Position numbers and translations under genes: made by a program. 64,000 nucleotides of DNA from Flagellimonas hymeniacidonis (GTDB taxonomy: Bacteria > Bacteroidota > Bacteroidia > Flavobacteriales > Flavobacteriaceae): positions 1,488,001 through 1,552,000 of the forward strand of contig NZ_VRUR01000002.1 of assembly GCF_008040165.1 (NCBI RefSeq), read 5' to 3'. Positions 18,166 to 26,701 of this stretch are shown here, one piece after another (the first letter of the stretch is position 1; each line of letters begins with the position of its first letter). Below the pieces are notes generated by a model that saw only the letters and a program-made list of their open reading frames with translations, was not told where the DNA came from and did no database searches.

Positions 18166-19152
18166 TTAATTCTGGTTTTGTGCAGCAGGATCATTCTCCG
18201 GAAGCTCATATTCCTTTTGCTTTTTTCCGAAGACAGAGACATTTACGTAGCGTTTTGGATTTAATCTAAAATCTTGCAACAAAAGATCTAACTCTTTTGA
18301 AGCGGCCGTTAAATTTTCGTATAATTTATCGTCTTGGGTAAGTTTGCCCAATGAGCCTTCCCCTTTTTCAATTTTTCCGAGCACTGAATTCAAACGTTCC
18401 ACCGTAGTTTTAAAGTTGGAAACCGTTTCCGCAAGTCCCGCATTTGCCAGCGAATCTGAAAGTTTAGAAAAATTAGTGGTGATATTGTCAACATTTTTCA
18501 ATGAACTATCCAATTGTTCTTTGTTGCTTTCTAAAAGCGTGTTTAACTTATCTGCACTTCCTTTAAATGAATTTACCAGAGCGTTAAGACCTGAAATGCT
18601 TTGTCTCAATTCCATTCTGGTTCGATCATCCAACACATCATTAATATTCATTAACAAAGAATCTGCATGGGACACTGCACCCTCAACCTTCATTTGCAAA
18701 GGTGTTAGCTTTTGCTGTACCAATTCGGTGAGTCCAGGTTTTGTGTCCGTTGTTAAAGTATCTCCTGATTGTACATTGGATGCTCCATCAAAAACGGGTC
18801 TGATTTGAATTCCTTTTCCACCAATAATACCCGTATCATACAGCTCCGCTTTGCTGTTTTTGGAAAATTGGAAGTCGTCGCTTATAGAAAGAGTGACCAA
18901 TAGTTTCCCAGAGGTATCTTTAAATCGAATACTGATTACATTCCCAACGGTGAGTCCGTTAATAGAAACTTGTGTTCCTGGTTGAAGACCACCGACATGA
19001 TCATACACCGCATATAATGTTTTGTTGTTTTCAAAAAGTGAAGAGGACTTTAGATAACTCAACCCGAAAATTAGTGCTAAGATTCCTGTAAGTACTATAA
19101 TCCCAGTTTTGATTTCCCTGGTTAGTTTCAAAAGATTCAGTTTACTGTTCAA
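18166..19152 (-). CDS. mlaD: MlaD/MCE family protein
   Basis: 328 residues. One N-terminal helix (about 16-32) is followed by an MCE domain (about 38-115: YAVYDHVGGLQPGTQVSINGLTVGNV) and a long amphipathic coiled-coil tail. This is the substrate-binding subunit of a phospholipid transport system between inner and outer membrane. The open frame begins with TTG at 19152. A second TTG at 19131 would give MKLTREIKTGI, the more usual family start. A TAATTTTG box at 19154-19161 (minus strand) sits only 2 nt before the first TTG, which favours the inner start. The Mla ATPase and permease are not in the window. Confidence 0.85.
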   Translation of the reverse strand: MNSKLNLLKLTREIKTGIIVLTGILALIFGLSYLKSSSLFENNKTLYAVYDHVGGLQPGTQVSINGLTVGNVISIRFKDTSGKLLVTLSISDDFQFSKNSKAELYDTGIIGGKGIQIRPVFDGASNVQSGDTLTTDTKPGLTELVQQKLTPLQMKVEGAVSHADSLLMNINDVLDDRTRMELRQSISGLNALVNSFKGSADKLNTLLESNKEQLDSSLKNVDNITTNFSKLSDSLANAGLAETVSNFKTTVERLNSVLGKIEKGEGSLGKLTQDDKLYENLTAASKELDLLLQDFRLNPKRYVNVSVFGKKQKEYELPENDPAAQNQN

Positions 19153-19197
19153 ACAAAATTAGGAATATTTTTGAGAAGGCAGCACCCTTATTTATTC

Positions 19198-20397
19198 CTA
19201 TTTAAGGGCTTCCTTTAATGTAATTCTTGTCCCATTCCTGTACGCAACAATATAAGAAGTGGTATACCCTTTGGCATCCGCTCGGGTTTTTAGGTTTTTA
19301 GCTTCATTATAAGAGCTGGCATTACCATACATATAGCGATAAAGATTCTTAATTGGTTCCTTGGACAGCATATCCAGCCCTCTAAAATTGGCTTCCCTCA
19401 AAGGAATATTCTTGGCACTAGCCATCAACTGTACTTTAAAAATTACTCCTGTTTTAGGAGGCGCATCCTTTTTCTGGGTAACAGGAACCGTTTTGGCCTG
19501 TGAGACCGATGCGGATGCTGTTTCTGTATCTGATTTTTCTTGCTCTTTCTTTGTAGTGGTATGAACGGCTCCAGAGCTATCCTCTATTACAACGGGTGTA
19601 TCTTCAATGTCAAAACCGTTTGAAATATCGGTCTTGTATGCAATAACAGCTTGTGCAATGGCCTTACCCATTTCGGATTGGCCTTTTTTGGAATTTAAAT
19701 ACCCTCCCTCTGTTTTGTTGGTTAAAAACCCAGTTTCTACCAAAACACTCGGCATAAAAGTTTGATGCAACACTATAAATCCTGCTTGCTTTACTTTTCT
19801 GTCCTTTCTTTTTAATCTTTTGGTAAAATTATCTTGAAGTTTTTTGCCAAGCATAATGCTTTGTTCCAAAAACTCCTCTTGCATAATGGTAAGCCCTATT
19901 ACAGATTCGGGAGAATTAATATCATATTCAGCATAGCGCTGTTCATAATCATCTTCTAAGTAAATTACCGAGTTTTCCTTTTTCGCCACCTCAAAGTTTT
20001 GCCTGTTGGCATGAAGTCCCAATACAAAGGTACCCGCCCCGTGAGCATCTGACGTATGCGAATCGCAATGTACAGAAACAAAAAGATCCGCATTGGCTTG
20101 ATTCGCTATTTCACCGCGAACGAAAAGATCAACAAAGGTGTCGTCCTTTCTGGTGTAAACAACTTTAATATCTGGGTTTTTCGCTAATTCTTCACCTGCC
20201 TTCAAGACAATACCCAATGCAATATTTTTTTCCAAGTACCCATTTCCAAGGTTTCCGGGATCATGGCCGCCATGACCTGCATCTAAAACAACAACAAACT
20301 TATCTTTTGGTGGTACTTCGGTATCATTTTTGGTGAATGAAGCCAAGGGAAGTACAGCGAGTAGAACAATTAAAAAAGCTAATCGACTTTTATTCAT
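19198..20397 (-). CDS. N-acetylmuramoyl-L-alanine amidase (Amidase_3) with SPOR-like tail
   Basis: 399 residues from the ATG at 20397. The open frame runs back to 20532, but the ATG gives a proper signal peptide (MNKSRLAFLIVLLAVL). The zinc amidase domain spans about 35-250, with LDAGHGGHDPGN, a glutamate in GYLEKN, SVHCDSH, and the catalytic glutamate in VETGFLTN. It cleaves the amide between MurNAc and L-Ala in the periplasm. A low-complexity linker (about 255-310) leads to a C-terminal SPOR-like domain, which would recruit it to denuded septal glycan. It is divergent from lptD. Confidence 0.93.
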   Translation of the reverse strand: MNKSRLAFLIVLLAVLPLASFTKNDTEVPPKDKFVVVLDAGHGGHDPGNLGNGYLEKNIALGIVLKAGEELAKNPDIKVVYTRKDDTFVDLFVRGEIANQANADLFVSVHCDSHTSDAHGAGTFVLGLHANRQNFEVAKKENSVIYLEDDYEQRYAEYDINSPESVIGLTIMQEEFLEQSIMLGKKLQDNFTKRLKRKDRKVKQAGFIVLHQTFMPSVLVETGFLTNKTEGGYLNSKKGQSEMGKAIAQAVIAYKTDISNGFDIEDTPVVIEDSSGAVHTTTKKEQEKSDTETASASVSQAKTVPVTQKKDAPPKTGVIFKVQLMASAKNIPLREANFRGLDMLSKEPIKNLYRYMYGNASSYNEAKNLKTRADAKGYTTSYIVAYRNGTRITLKEALK

Positions 20398-20506
20398 AGA
20401 ACAGTGTAATAATAGCATTCTGGAATGGTTAAAAATATTGTAATCCCCAATCAACAGAACAAAAAATATATGTAAGTTTGAGCCCAAAAACTGCGCCAAA
20501 CTAGCA

Positions 20507-20537
20507 CAAAAATAGGATATATCACGTTGCAATCAAA
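20507..20537 (-). promoter_or_regulatory. sigma-A-type promoter of the amidase gene
   Basis: On the minus strand, TTTG (20537-20534) is followed after exactly 19 nt by TATTTTTG (20514-20507). This matches the Bacteroidota consensus TTTG-N19-TAnnTTTG. Transcription should begin near 20500, about 100 nt upstream of the amidase ATG. The -33 box lies inside the first codons of the divergent lptD. Confidence 0.65.
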
Positions 20538-23214
20538 CAAACATCTTTTAGTTTTCCTATTTGTCCTTCTTGTTAGTGCCTTAAATTCAAGAGCTCAGGA
20601 AGACCGTATTATACCCCTACCTATCAAGCCAATACAGGACAGTATTACGGCTCCACTGCTGCCTCCCAATATTCTTAACGACTCCATTACCGTTGATAGC
20701 ACGGAGGTTGATTCCGTCCAAGGCAAGCAACCACTTTTATTGGATAAAATAAAATACAAAGCAAAGGACTATGTAAAACTTAGTCAGAAAGATAATAAAA
20801 TCTATCTGTACAATGAAGCTGAAATCTATTATCAGGACACTGAGCTCAAAGCGGGTGTAATTGTAATGGATTACATTAAAAATGAGGTCTATGCAGGAAG
20901 ATTACAGGATTCTACAGGTACATATTCGCAACTACCCTATTTTAAACAAGGAACAAACGAAGTGCGACCAGATTCCATCAGATTCAATTTTGACACCCAA
21001 AAAGCGCTAATTTGGAATTCCAGGACCGAACAGCAGGCAGGTTTGGGACAACTTGGTAGTGACGCAATGAAGGTATATGCGGAAATTACAAAAAAGGAAA
21101 ACGATTCGGTGTACTTTCTAAGTGAAGGAAAGCTCACTACCTCTAAGGACACTATCGACCCCGATTATTATATTAGAATTAGAAAGGCAAAGTTTGTTCC
21201 CAAAAAGAAGATTATTGCCGGGTTTAGTAACATTTATATTGTGGATGTGCCCACTCCTGTAGCATTGCCTTTTGCGTATTTCCCTTTAACAACAGGACGC
21301 AGTGCTGGGCTAATTTTTCCAACCTTTGGTAATGATCCCAATAGAGGTTATTTTCTTCAGAATGGCGGGTATTATTTACCGATAAGTGATTATGTGGATT
21401 TAAGTCTTACTGGGGATTTTTATACAAACGGCAGTTACGGTTTCAGGGGACAGTCTATTTATTCAAAGCGATATCGGTTTAGAGGGAATATCAATTTCAG
21501 CTATGAAAACCTTATTCAGAGCCAGAAAGGTTTCGATGATTTTAGCCGAAGTAGTAATTACAATATACAAATTAGGCATACGCAAGATGCCAAAGCAAGT
21601 CCAAATTCGCGTTTTTCCGCTTCGGTTAACCTTGGTAGCAGTCAGTTTTTCACCAACTCCCTAAATCAGGTCAATAGGTCTAATACACAGACCAATACCT
21701 TTGCTTCGTCCATAAGTTATTCCAAGACTTTTCCGGCGTATCCATCGGTCAATACCAGTTTAACCTTAACACATTCGCAAAACTCCAGGACTCAAGCCAT
21801 CACTATGTCATTACCAACGTTTCAGGCAAGTATGGAACGGATTTTCCCCTTTGCAAAACGAGACGGTATTAAAAAGGGAATTGTTCAAAATGTGAACTTT
21901 CAATACGATGTAAACGCCCAAAATAGTATTACTACTACCGAGGAGGACTTTTTTACTAGTGCTATGTTTGAAAATGCCAGGGTTGGGGCAAGACATCGTA
22001 TCCCCATTGCAACCAACTTTAAAGTTGCTAAATATTTAAGCGTTAGTTTAAATGGGAGTTACGAGGACGTTTGGACCCTTGAAACAATCAGTAGAAGGTT
22101 TGACCAAGATGAACAGGCAGTGGTAACTGATACCATTCCAGGTTTTGATAGATTTAATCGCTACAATTTAGGTGCGAGCATTGGTACGGTTGTTTATGGT
22201 ACTTTTAATTTTGGCGAGGATAAAAAAATACAGGCTTTGCGACATGTAATGCGGCCCTCTATAAGTTACTCTTATGCACCCTCTTTTGAGCAATTTTATG
22301 ATACCTATGCTGATGCTGATGGCGAAGAGGTGCAGTTTACTCCTTTTGAAACCAGTATTTATGGAAGGCCTTCATTAAGCAAAAGTAATTCCATGAGTTT
22401 TTCTTTGCAGAACACGTTGGAGGCAAAAGTTAGATCCAAGGATTCCACGGCTACAGAACCAAGAAAGGTAAGTATTCTAAGTAACCTTACGCTTTCCACT
22501 AGCTACAATTTTGAAGCAGATTCATTAAAATTAAGTCCTGTAAATCTTAGCGGAGGTACAGAAATCATTAAAAACGTACCCATAAACTTCTCCGCTACAT
22601 TGGATCCATATGCCATTGATAATAACGGAAGAAGAATCAATACATTCAATGTGAGCAATGGTGGCGGGCTATTACGGTTGACCTCAGCTAGGATCAACAC
22701 TGGCTTCTCCCTAAAAAGCGATATGTTCAAAAAAGGGGGAAACAAATCAAATGAAGATACAGAAACGGAAGACCCAGATTATGGTGCTAACCCATTTGAG
22801 TTGGAGGGAGCTCGTGATGGAGAGCCGTTTTTTAAACGAGAGAATCCGGACAGCGATGAGGTAGATAACCCGTTATTTGGAAATAAAATTCCGTGGGATA
22901 TGAGATTTACCTACGTCGCTACCTATAACAATAGTAATCGGCAGAAAGAAATCACAAATCACTCTTTAATGTTTTCGGGCAATGTGCAGCTTTCCCCTAA
23001 ATGGGAAGTAGGTTTTAACTCTGGTTATGACCTTAAGAACAAAGGGTTTGCCGATACTCGATTAAACTTCAAGAGAGATTTAAATAGTTTCCGGTTAAGT
23101 TTTGATTGGACTCCCTTTGGAAGGTTTGAGCGATGGTACTTCTTCATCGGAATAAAGAGTTCCATTCTTAGCGATCTAAAATGGGAAAATAGAAGTCAGC
23201 CGTTTAGCAGGTGA
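20527..23214 (+). CDS. lptD: LPS-assembly protein LptD
   Basis: 895 residues, the size of Bacteroidota LptD. A signal peptide ends near residue 23 (NSRAQ). An OstA-type beta-jellyroll (about 55-240) includes NEAEIYYQDTELKAGVIVMDY, and a large C-terminal barrel rich in alternating aromatic strands follows. It inserts lipopolysaccharide into the outer leaflet together with LptE. The start is TTG: an in-frame TAG lies four codons upstream and there is no ATG or GTG between. An AGGA stretch sits about 9 nt before the TTG. Divergent from the amidase gene. Confidence 0.92.
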   Translation: MQSNKHLLVFLFVLLVSALNSRAQEDRIIPLPIKPIQDSITAPLLPPNILNDSITVDSTEVDSVQGKQPLLLDKIKYKAKDYVKLSQKDNKIYLYNEAEIYYQDTELKAGVIVMDYIKNEVYAGRLQDSTGTYSQLPYFKQGTNEVRPDSIRFNFDTQKALIWNSRTEQQAGLGQLGSDAMKVYAEITKKENDSVYFLSEGKLTTSKDTIDPDYYIRIRKAKFVPKKKIIAGFSNIYIVDVPTPVALPFAYFPLTTGRSAGLIFPTFGNDPNRGYFLQNGGYYLPISDYVDLSLTGDFYTNGSYGFRGQSIYSKRYRFRGNINFSYENLIQSQKGFDDFSRSSNYNIQIRHTQDAKASPNSRFSASVNLGSSQFFTNSLNQVNRSNTQTNTFASSISYSKTFPAYPSVNTSLTLTHSQNSRTQAITMSLPTFQASMERIFPFAKRDGIKKGIVQNVNFQYDVNAQNSITTTEEDFFTSAMFENARVGARHRIPIATNFKVAKYLSVSLNGSYEDVWTLETISRRFDQDEQAVVTDTIPGFDRFNRYNLGASIGTVVYGTFNFGEDKKIQALRHVMRPSISYSYAPSFEQFYDTYADADGEEVQFTPFETSIYGRPSLSKSNSMSFSLQNTLEAKVRSKDSTATEPRKVSILSNLTLSTSYNFEADSLKLSPVNLSGGTEIIKNVPINFSATLDPYAIDNNGRRINTFNVSNGGGLLRLTSARINTGFSLKSDMFKKGGNKSNEDTETEDPDYGANPFELEGARDGEPFFKRENPDSDEVDNPLFGNKIPWDMRFTYVATYNNSNRQKEITNHSLMFSGNVQLSPKWEVGFNSGYDLKNKGFADTRLNFKRDLNSFRLSFDWTPFGRFERWYFFIGIKSSILSDLKWENRSQPFSR

Positions 23215-23266
23215 TAATGTATAATTAAATAACTTGGCAAACTAAGCATCAATAAATACTGTATCA

Positions 23267-23647
23267 ATGAAAAAAATTATCAATACTCCCAATGCTCCAG
23301 CTCCGATAGGACCTTATAATCAAGCAGTCCTTATTAAGGATACCTTATATATTTCTGGACAAATTCCTATTGATCCGGCTACTGGGAACTTGGTTGAAGG
23401 TGATATTAAAGCTGAAACCAAGCAGTCCATGGAGAATCTAAAAGCAATTCTTTCCGAAGCCCAAATGACCTTTGAGCATGTAGTAAAAACTTCGATTTTC
23501 ATAAACGACATGAATCAGTTTTCTCAAATAAACGAGGTATACGGACGCTATTTTGATGCTGCCACAGCACCGGCTAGGGAAACTGTAGAAGTTGCCAATC
23601 TCCCAAAGTTTGTTAACGTGGAGATTTCTATGATTGCGGTTAAATAG
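23267..23647 (+). CDS. ridA: RidA/YjgF enamine-imine deaminase
   Basis: 126 residues, the standard length. It has APAPIGPYNQAV at the start, LYISGQIPIDPATG, and the catalytic arginine in TAPARETVEVANLPKFVNVEI. It hydrolyses reactive 2-aminoacrylate and other imines from PLP enzymes in the cytoplasm. The gene ends 8 nt inside the end of the convergent kinase gene. Confidence 0.95.
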   Translation: MKKIINTPNAPAPIGPYNQAVLIKDTLYISGQIPIDPATGNLVEGDIKAETKQSMENLKAILSEAQMTFEHVVKTSIFINDMNQFSQINEVYGRYFDAATAPARETVEVANLPKFVNVEISMIAVK

Positions 23648-24491
23648 TCTCTTGATGAAATTCCACCAGTCCTTCAATAGGACGTCTGCGAACAACACCT
23701 AAAATTAAATCGTTACGTTCTAATACTGTAGCAAGTTCATCTTTAAGGAAATGGGCTATACTACCAACAAAACTTATAGGGACTTTTGTAGCAAGTTCAA
23801 ATTGCATAATGTAATTGTTCACAAACTGCTGTAATCCTTTGTCGATTACTCCTCGGCAATACGGATGTTCTTTGTTTTCAATGATAAAACGGGCGAAAGT
23901 GGCCAAATAGGTATTGGGGTTAGGCTGTTTGTACAAATTTTCCTTTATAACATCAGCTTCTAAATTGTATTCCTTGGCAAATTTAATTCCCAAGTCCTGA
24001 GGCATTTTATGAAAATAATAATCTCTTAATAGCTTTCTACCGAAAAAATTCCCACTTCCATCATCCATCAATATATAACCCAACGAGGTTACTTTTTGAA
24101 ATAGTTGATGACCATCATAATAACTACAGTTAGAGCCAGTACCCAGAATACAGACAATGCCTTGATGTCCTATCTTGGTGGTCGCGTAAATTGCGGCAAA
24201 AGTGTCTTCTCTTACCTCAGTTTTTGCATTTGGAAAGAAATCCTTAAAAATATCCTTTAAAAAAATCTTCATTCTATCAGTGCCACAGCCAGCTCCGTAG
24301 AAATATAAATGACTTACATCTTCCCTGTTTTTAGAAAGCTCAAAATTATTGGCTAGCCTATCCTCAATCACTTCACGGGTCAGCACTTCTGGGCTAAGGC
24401 CTAGTGTTTGAGTAAGAAATAATTGTTTTCCGCTATCATTTAGGGCAATCCAATCAGACTTGGTTGCTCCACTATCAACAATCAGTATCAT
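23640..24491 (-). CDS. BadF/BadG/BcrA/BcrD-type ATPase (GlcNAc kinase-like)
   Basis: 283 residues of the ASKHA fold. VDSGATKSDWIAL at 4-16 is the first phosphate loop. CILGTGSNCSYYDG is the second, and the adenosine segment SFVGSIAHFLKDEL lies near the C-terminus. Bacteroidota proteins of this size group with N-acetylglucosamine/glucosamine kinases; this substrate is inferred. A strong hairpin separates it from gapA upstream, so it is probably expressed apart from the glycolytic pair. Confidence 0.75.
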   Translation of the reverse strand: MILIVDSGATKSDWIALNDSGKQLFLTQTLGLSPEVLTREVIEDRLANNFELSKNREDVSHLYFYGAGCGTDRMKIFLKDIFKDFFPNAKTEVREDTFAAIYATTKIGHQGIVCILGTGSNCSYYDGHQLFQKVTSLGYILMDDGSGNFFGRKLLRDYYFHKMPQDLGIKFAKEYNLEADVIKENLYKQPNPNTYLATFARFIIENKEHPYCRGVIDKGLQQFVNNYIMQFELATKVPISFVGSIAHFLKDELATVLERNDLILGVVRRRPIEGLVEFHQETI

Positions 24492-24507
24492 AGGCTGAAT
24501 TTTAAAG

Positions 24508-24542
24508 AATCCTGGAATAGAATATGAGCCTATTCCAGGATT
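24508..24542 (-). terminator. hairpin terminator downstream of gapA
   Basis: A perfect 13-bp inverted repeat (24508-24520 and 24530-24542, arms AATCCTGGAATAG/CTATTCCAGGATT) with a 9-nt loop. It lies 18 nt beyond the gapA stop on the minus strand and before the kinase start. The T-run is short on both strands, so termination strength is uncertain. Confidence 0.6.
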
Positions 24543-24560
24543 TTCTTGTAAGATTATAAA

Positions 24561-25580
<1,020 letters not shown>

Positions 25581-25583
25581 TTA

Positions 25584-26570
25584 TTATGTAGTCATTATAT
25601 CTGAAACTCGCACGAGTTCCTCATCAATTTCCGTATGTGCCTTTATCGCCTCACTAATTGGGGTAAGGATAAGGTTGTTATCTCTTATTCCTACCATATA
25701 GTTGGATTTTCCCTCTAGGAGACTTTCCACTGCCTTTACTCCCATTCTACTCGCCAAAACCCTATCAAAACAAGTTGGATTTCCTCCTCTTTGCATATGT
25801 CCCAAAACGGATACGCGGACATCATATATAGGTAAATGTTCTTCCACATATTCTTTTAGCTCAAAAACATTTTTACCGATTTTGTCACCTTCAGCAACAA
25901 TAACAATACTGGAAGATTTTCCCGATTTTTTACTTCTTTTTAGAGACTCCAGCAAACGTTCCAATCCGAGATTTTGTTCAGGGATTAGAATTTCCTCTGC
26001 GCCAGCACCAACGCCTGCGTTAAGTGCAATATGTCCGACATCCCGTCCCATCACTTCAACAAAGAAAAGACGGTTATGCGAACTGGCCGTATCCCTAATT
26101 TTATCTATAACTTCGACAACTGTATTTATAGCTGTGTCAAAACCAATTGTATAAGTGGATCCTAAAATATCATTATCTATAGTTCCAGGCATTCCCATTA
26201 CAGGAAAGTTATATTCTTCATTAAAGGCCAAAGCACCTGCAAAGCTTCCGTTACCACCGATCACAACAAAGGCATCAATACCTTCTTTTTTTAACTGGTC
26301 ATAGGCTTTTTTTCTACCCTCTTTGGTACGGAAATCTTCGCATCGGGCGGATTTTAAAATAGTTCCTCCTTTGTTAATAATGTTGTTTACACTACGAGCG
26401 TCCAAAGGCTTAAAATCTCCTTCAATCATTCCTTGATATCCTCTATAGACACCAACGCATTCTATTTTTAAATAAGCACAGGTACGAACTACCGATCTGA
26501 TCCCAGCATTCATTCCTGGAGAATCACCACCTGATGTAAGTACTGCTATTTTCTTAATTTCTGTAGCCAT
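25584..26570 (-). CDS. pfkA: 6-phosphofructokinase (ATP type)
   Basis: 328 residues, typical of bacterial PFK-A. The ATP loop GGDSPGMNAGIRS is at 14-26, GGNGSFAGA is present, and PGTIDNDI carries the catalytic aspartate. MGRDVGHIALNAG and QRGGNPTCFDR bind the sugar phosphate and effector. The glycine of GGNGS, where PPi-dependent enzymes carry a different residue, points to ATP use. First gene of the pfkA-gapA pair. Confidence 0.97.
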   Translation of the reverse strand: MATEIKKIAVLTSGGDSPGMNAGIRSVVRTCAYLKIECVGVYRGYQGMIEGDFKPLDARSVNNIINKGGTILKSARCEDFRTKEGRKKAYDQLKKEGIDAFVVIGGNGSFAGALAFNEEYNFPVMGMPGTIDNDILGSTYTIGFDTAINTVVEVIDKIRDTASSHNRLFFVEVMGRDVGHIALNAGVGAGAEEILIPEQNLGLERLLESLKRSKKSGKSSSIVIVAEGDKIGKNVFELKEYVEEHLPIYDVRVSVLGHMQRGGNPTCFDRVLASRMGVKAVESLLEGKSNYMVGIRDNNLILTPISEAIKAHTEIDEELVRVSDIMTT

Positions 26571-26587
26571 TCAAAATTTTAAAGGGT

Positions 26588-26595
26588 CAAAACTA
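26588..26595 (-). promoter_or_regulatory. pfkA: candidate -7 box for pfkA-gapA
   Basis: TAGTTTTG on the minus strand fits TAnnTTTG and would place the start of transcription near 26581, about 11 nt before the pfkA ATG. There is no TTTG at the expected -33 distance, so the call is tentative. Confidence 0.35.
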
Positions 26596-26650
26596 GGAAA
26601 CTTTATTTAATTATTGAATCACATAATAACTTATTTGTTTTCAGGCGTTT

Positions 26651-26666
26651 TCGCAAACGTTTTCGT
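26651..26666 (-). promoter_or_regulatory. LacI/GalR-family operator-like palindrome
   Basis: TCGCAAACGTTTTCGT on the plus strand. The core CGCAAACGTTTTCG is a CG-centred palindrome broken at one base pair and resembles the operators of LacI/GalR regulators such as E. coli PurR. It lies 81-96 nt upstream of pfkA, between pfkA and the end of tamB. It matches the site upstream of xylB at 14 of 16 positions. Confidence 0.6.
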
Positions 26667-26701
26667 AAAAATTTTGTTGAAAAATTGCTAAAAACGTAAC
26701 G

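Noticed and set aside
20473-20480. TAAGTTTG as the lptD promoter
   Set aside because: It fits TAnnTTTG and is in the right gap, but there is no TTTG at 19 nt upstream and AT-rich gaps give such boxes by chance; not listed as a feature.
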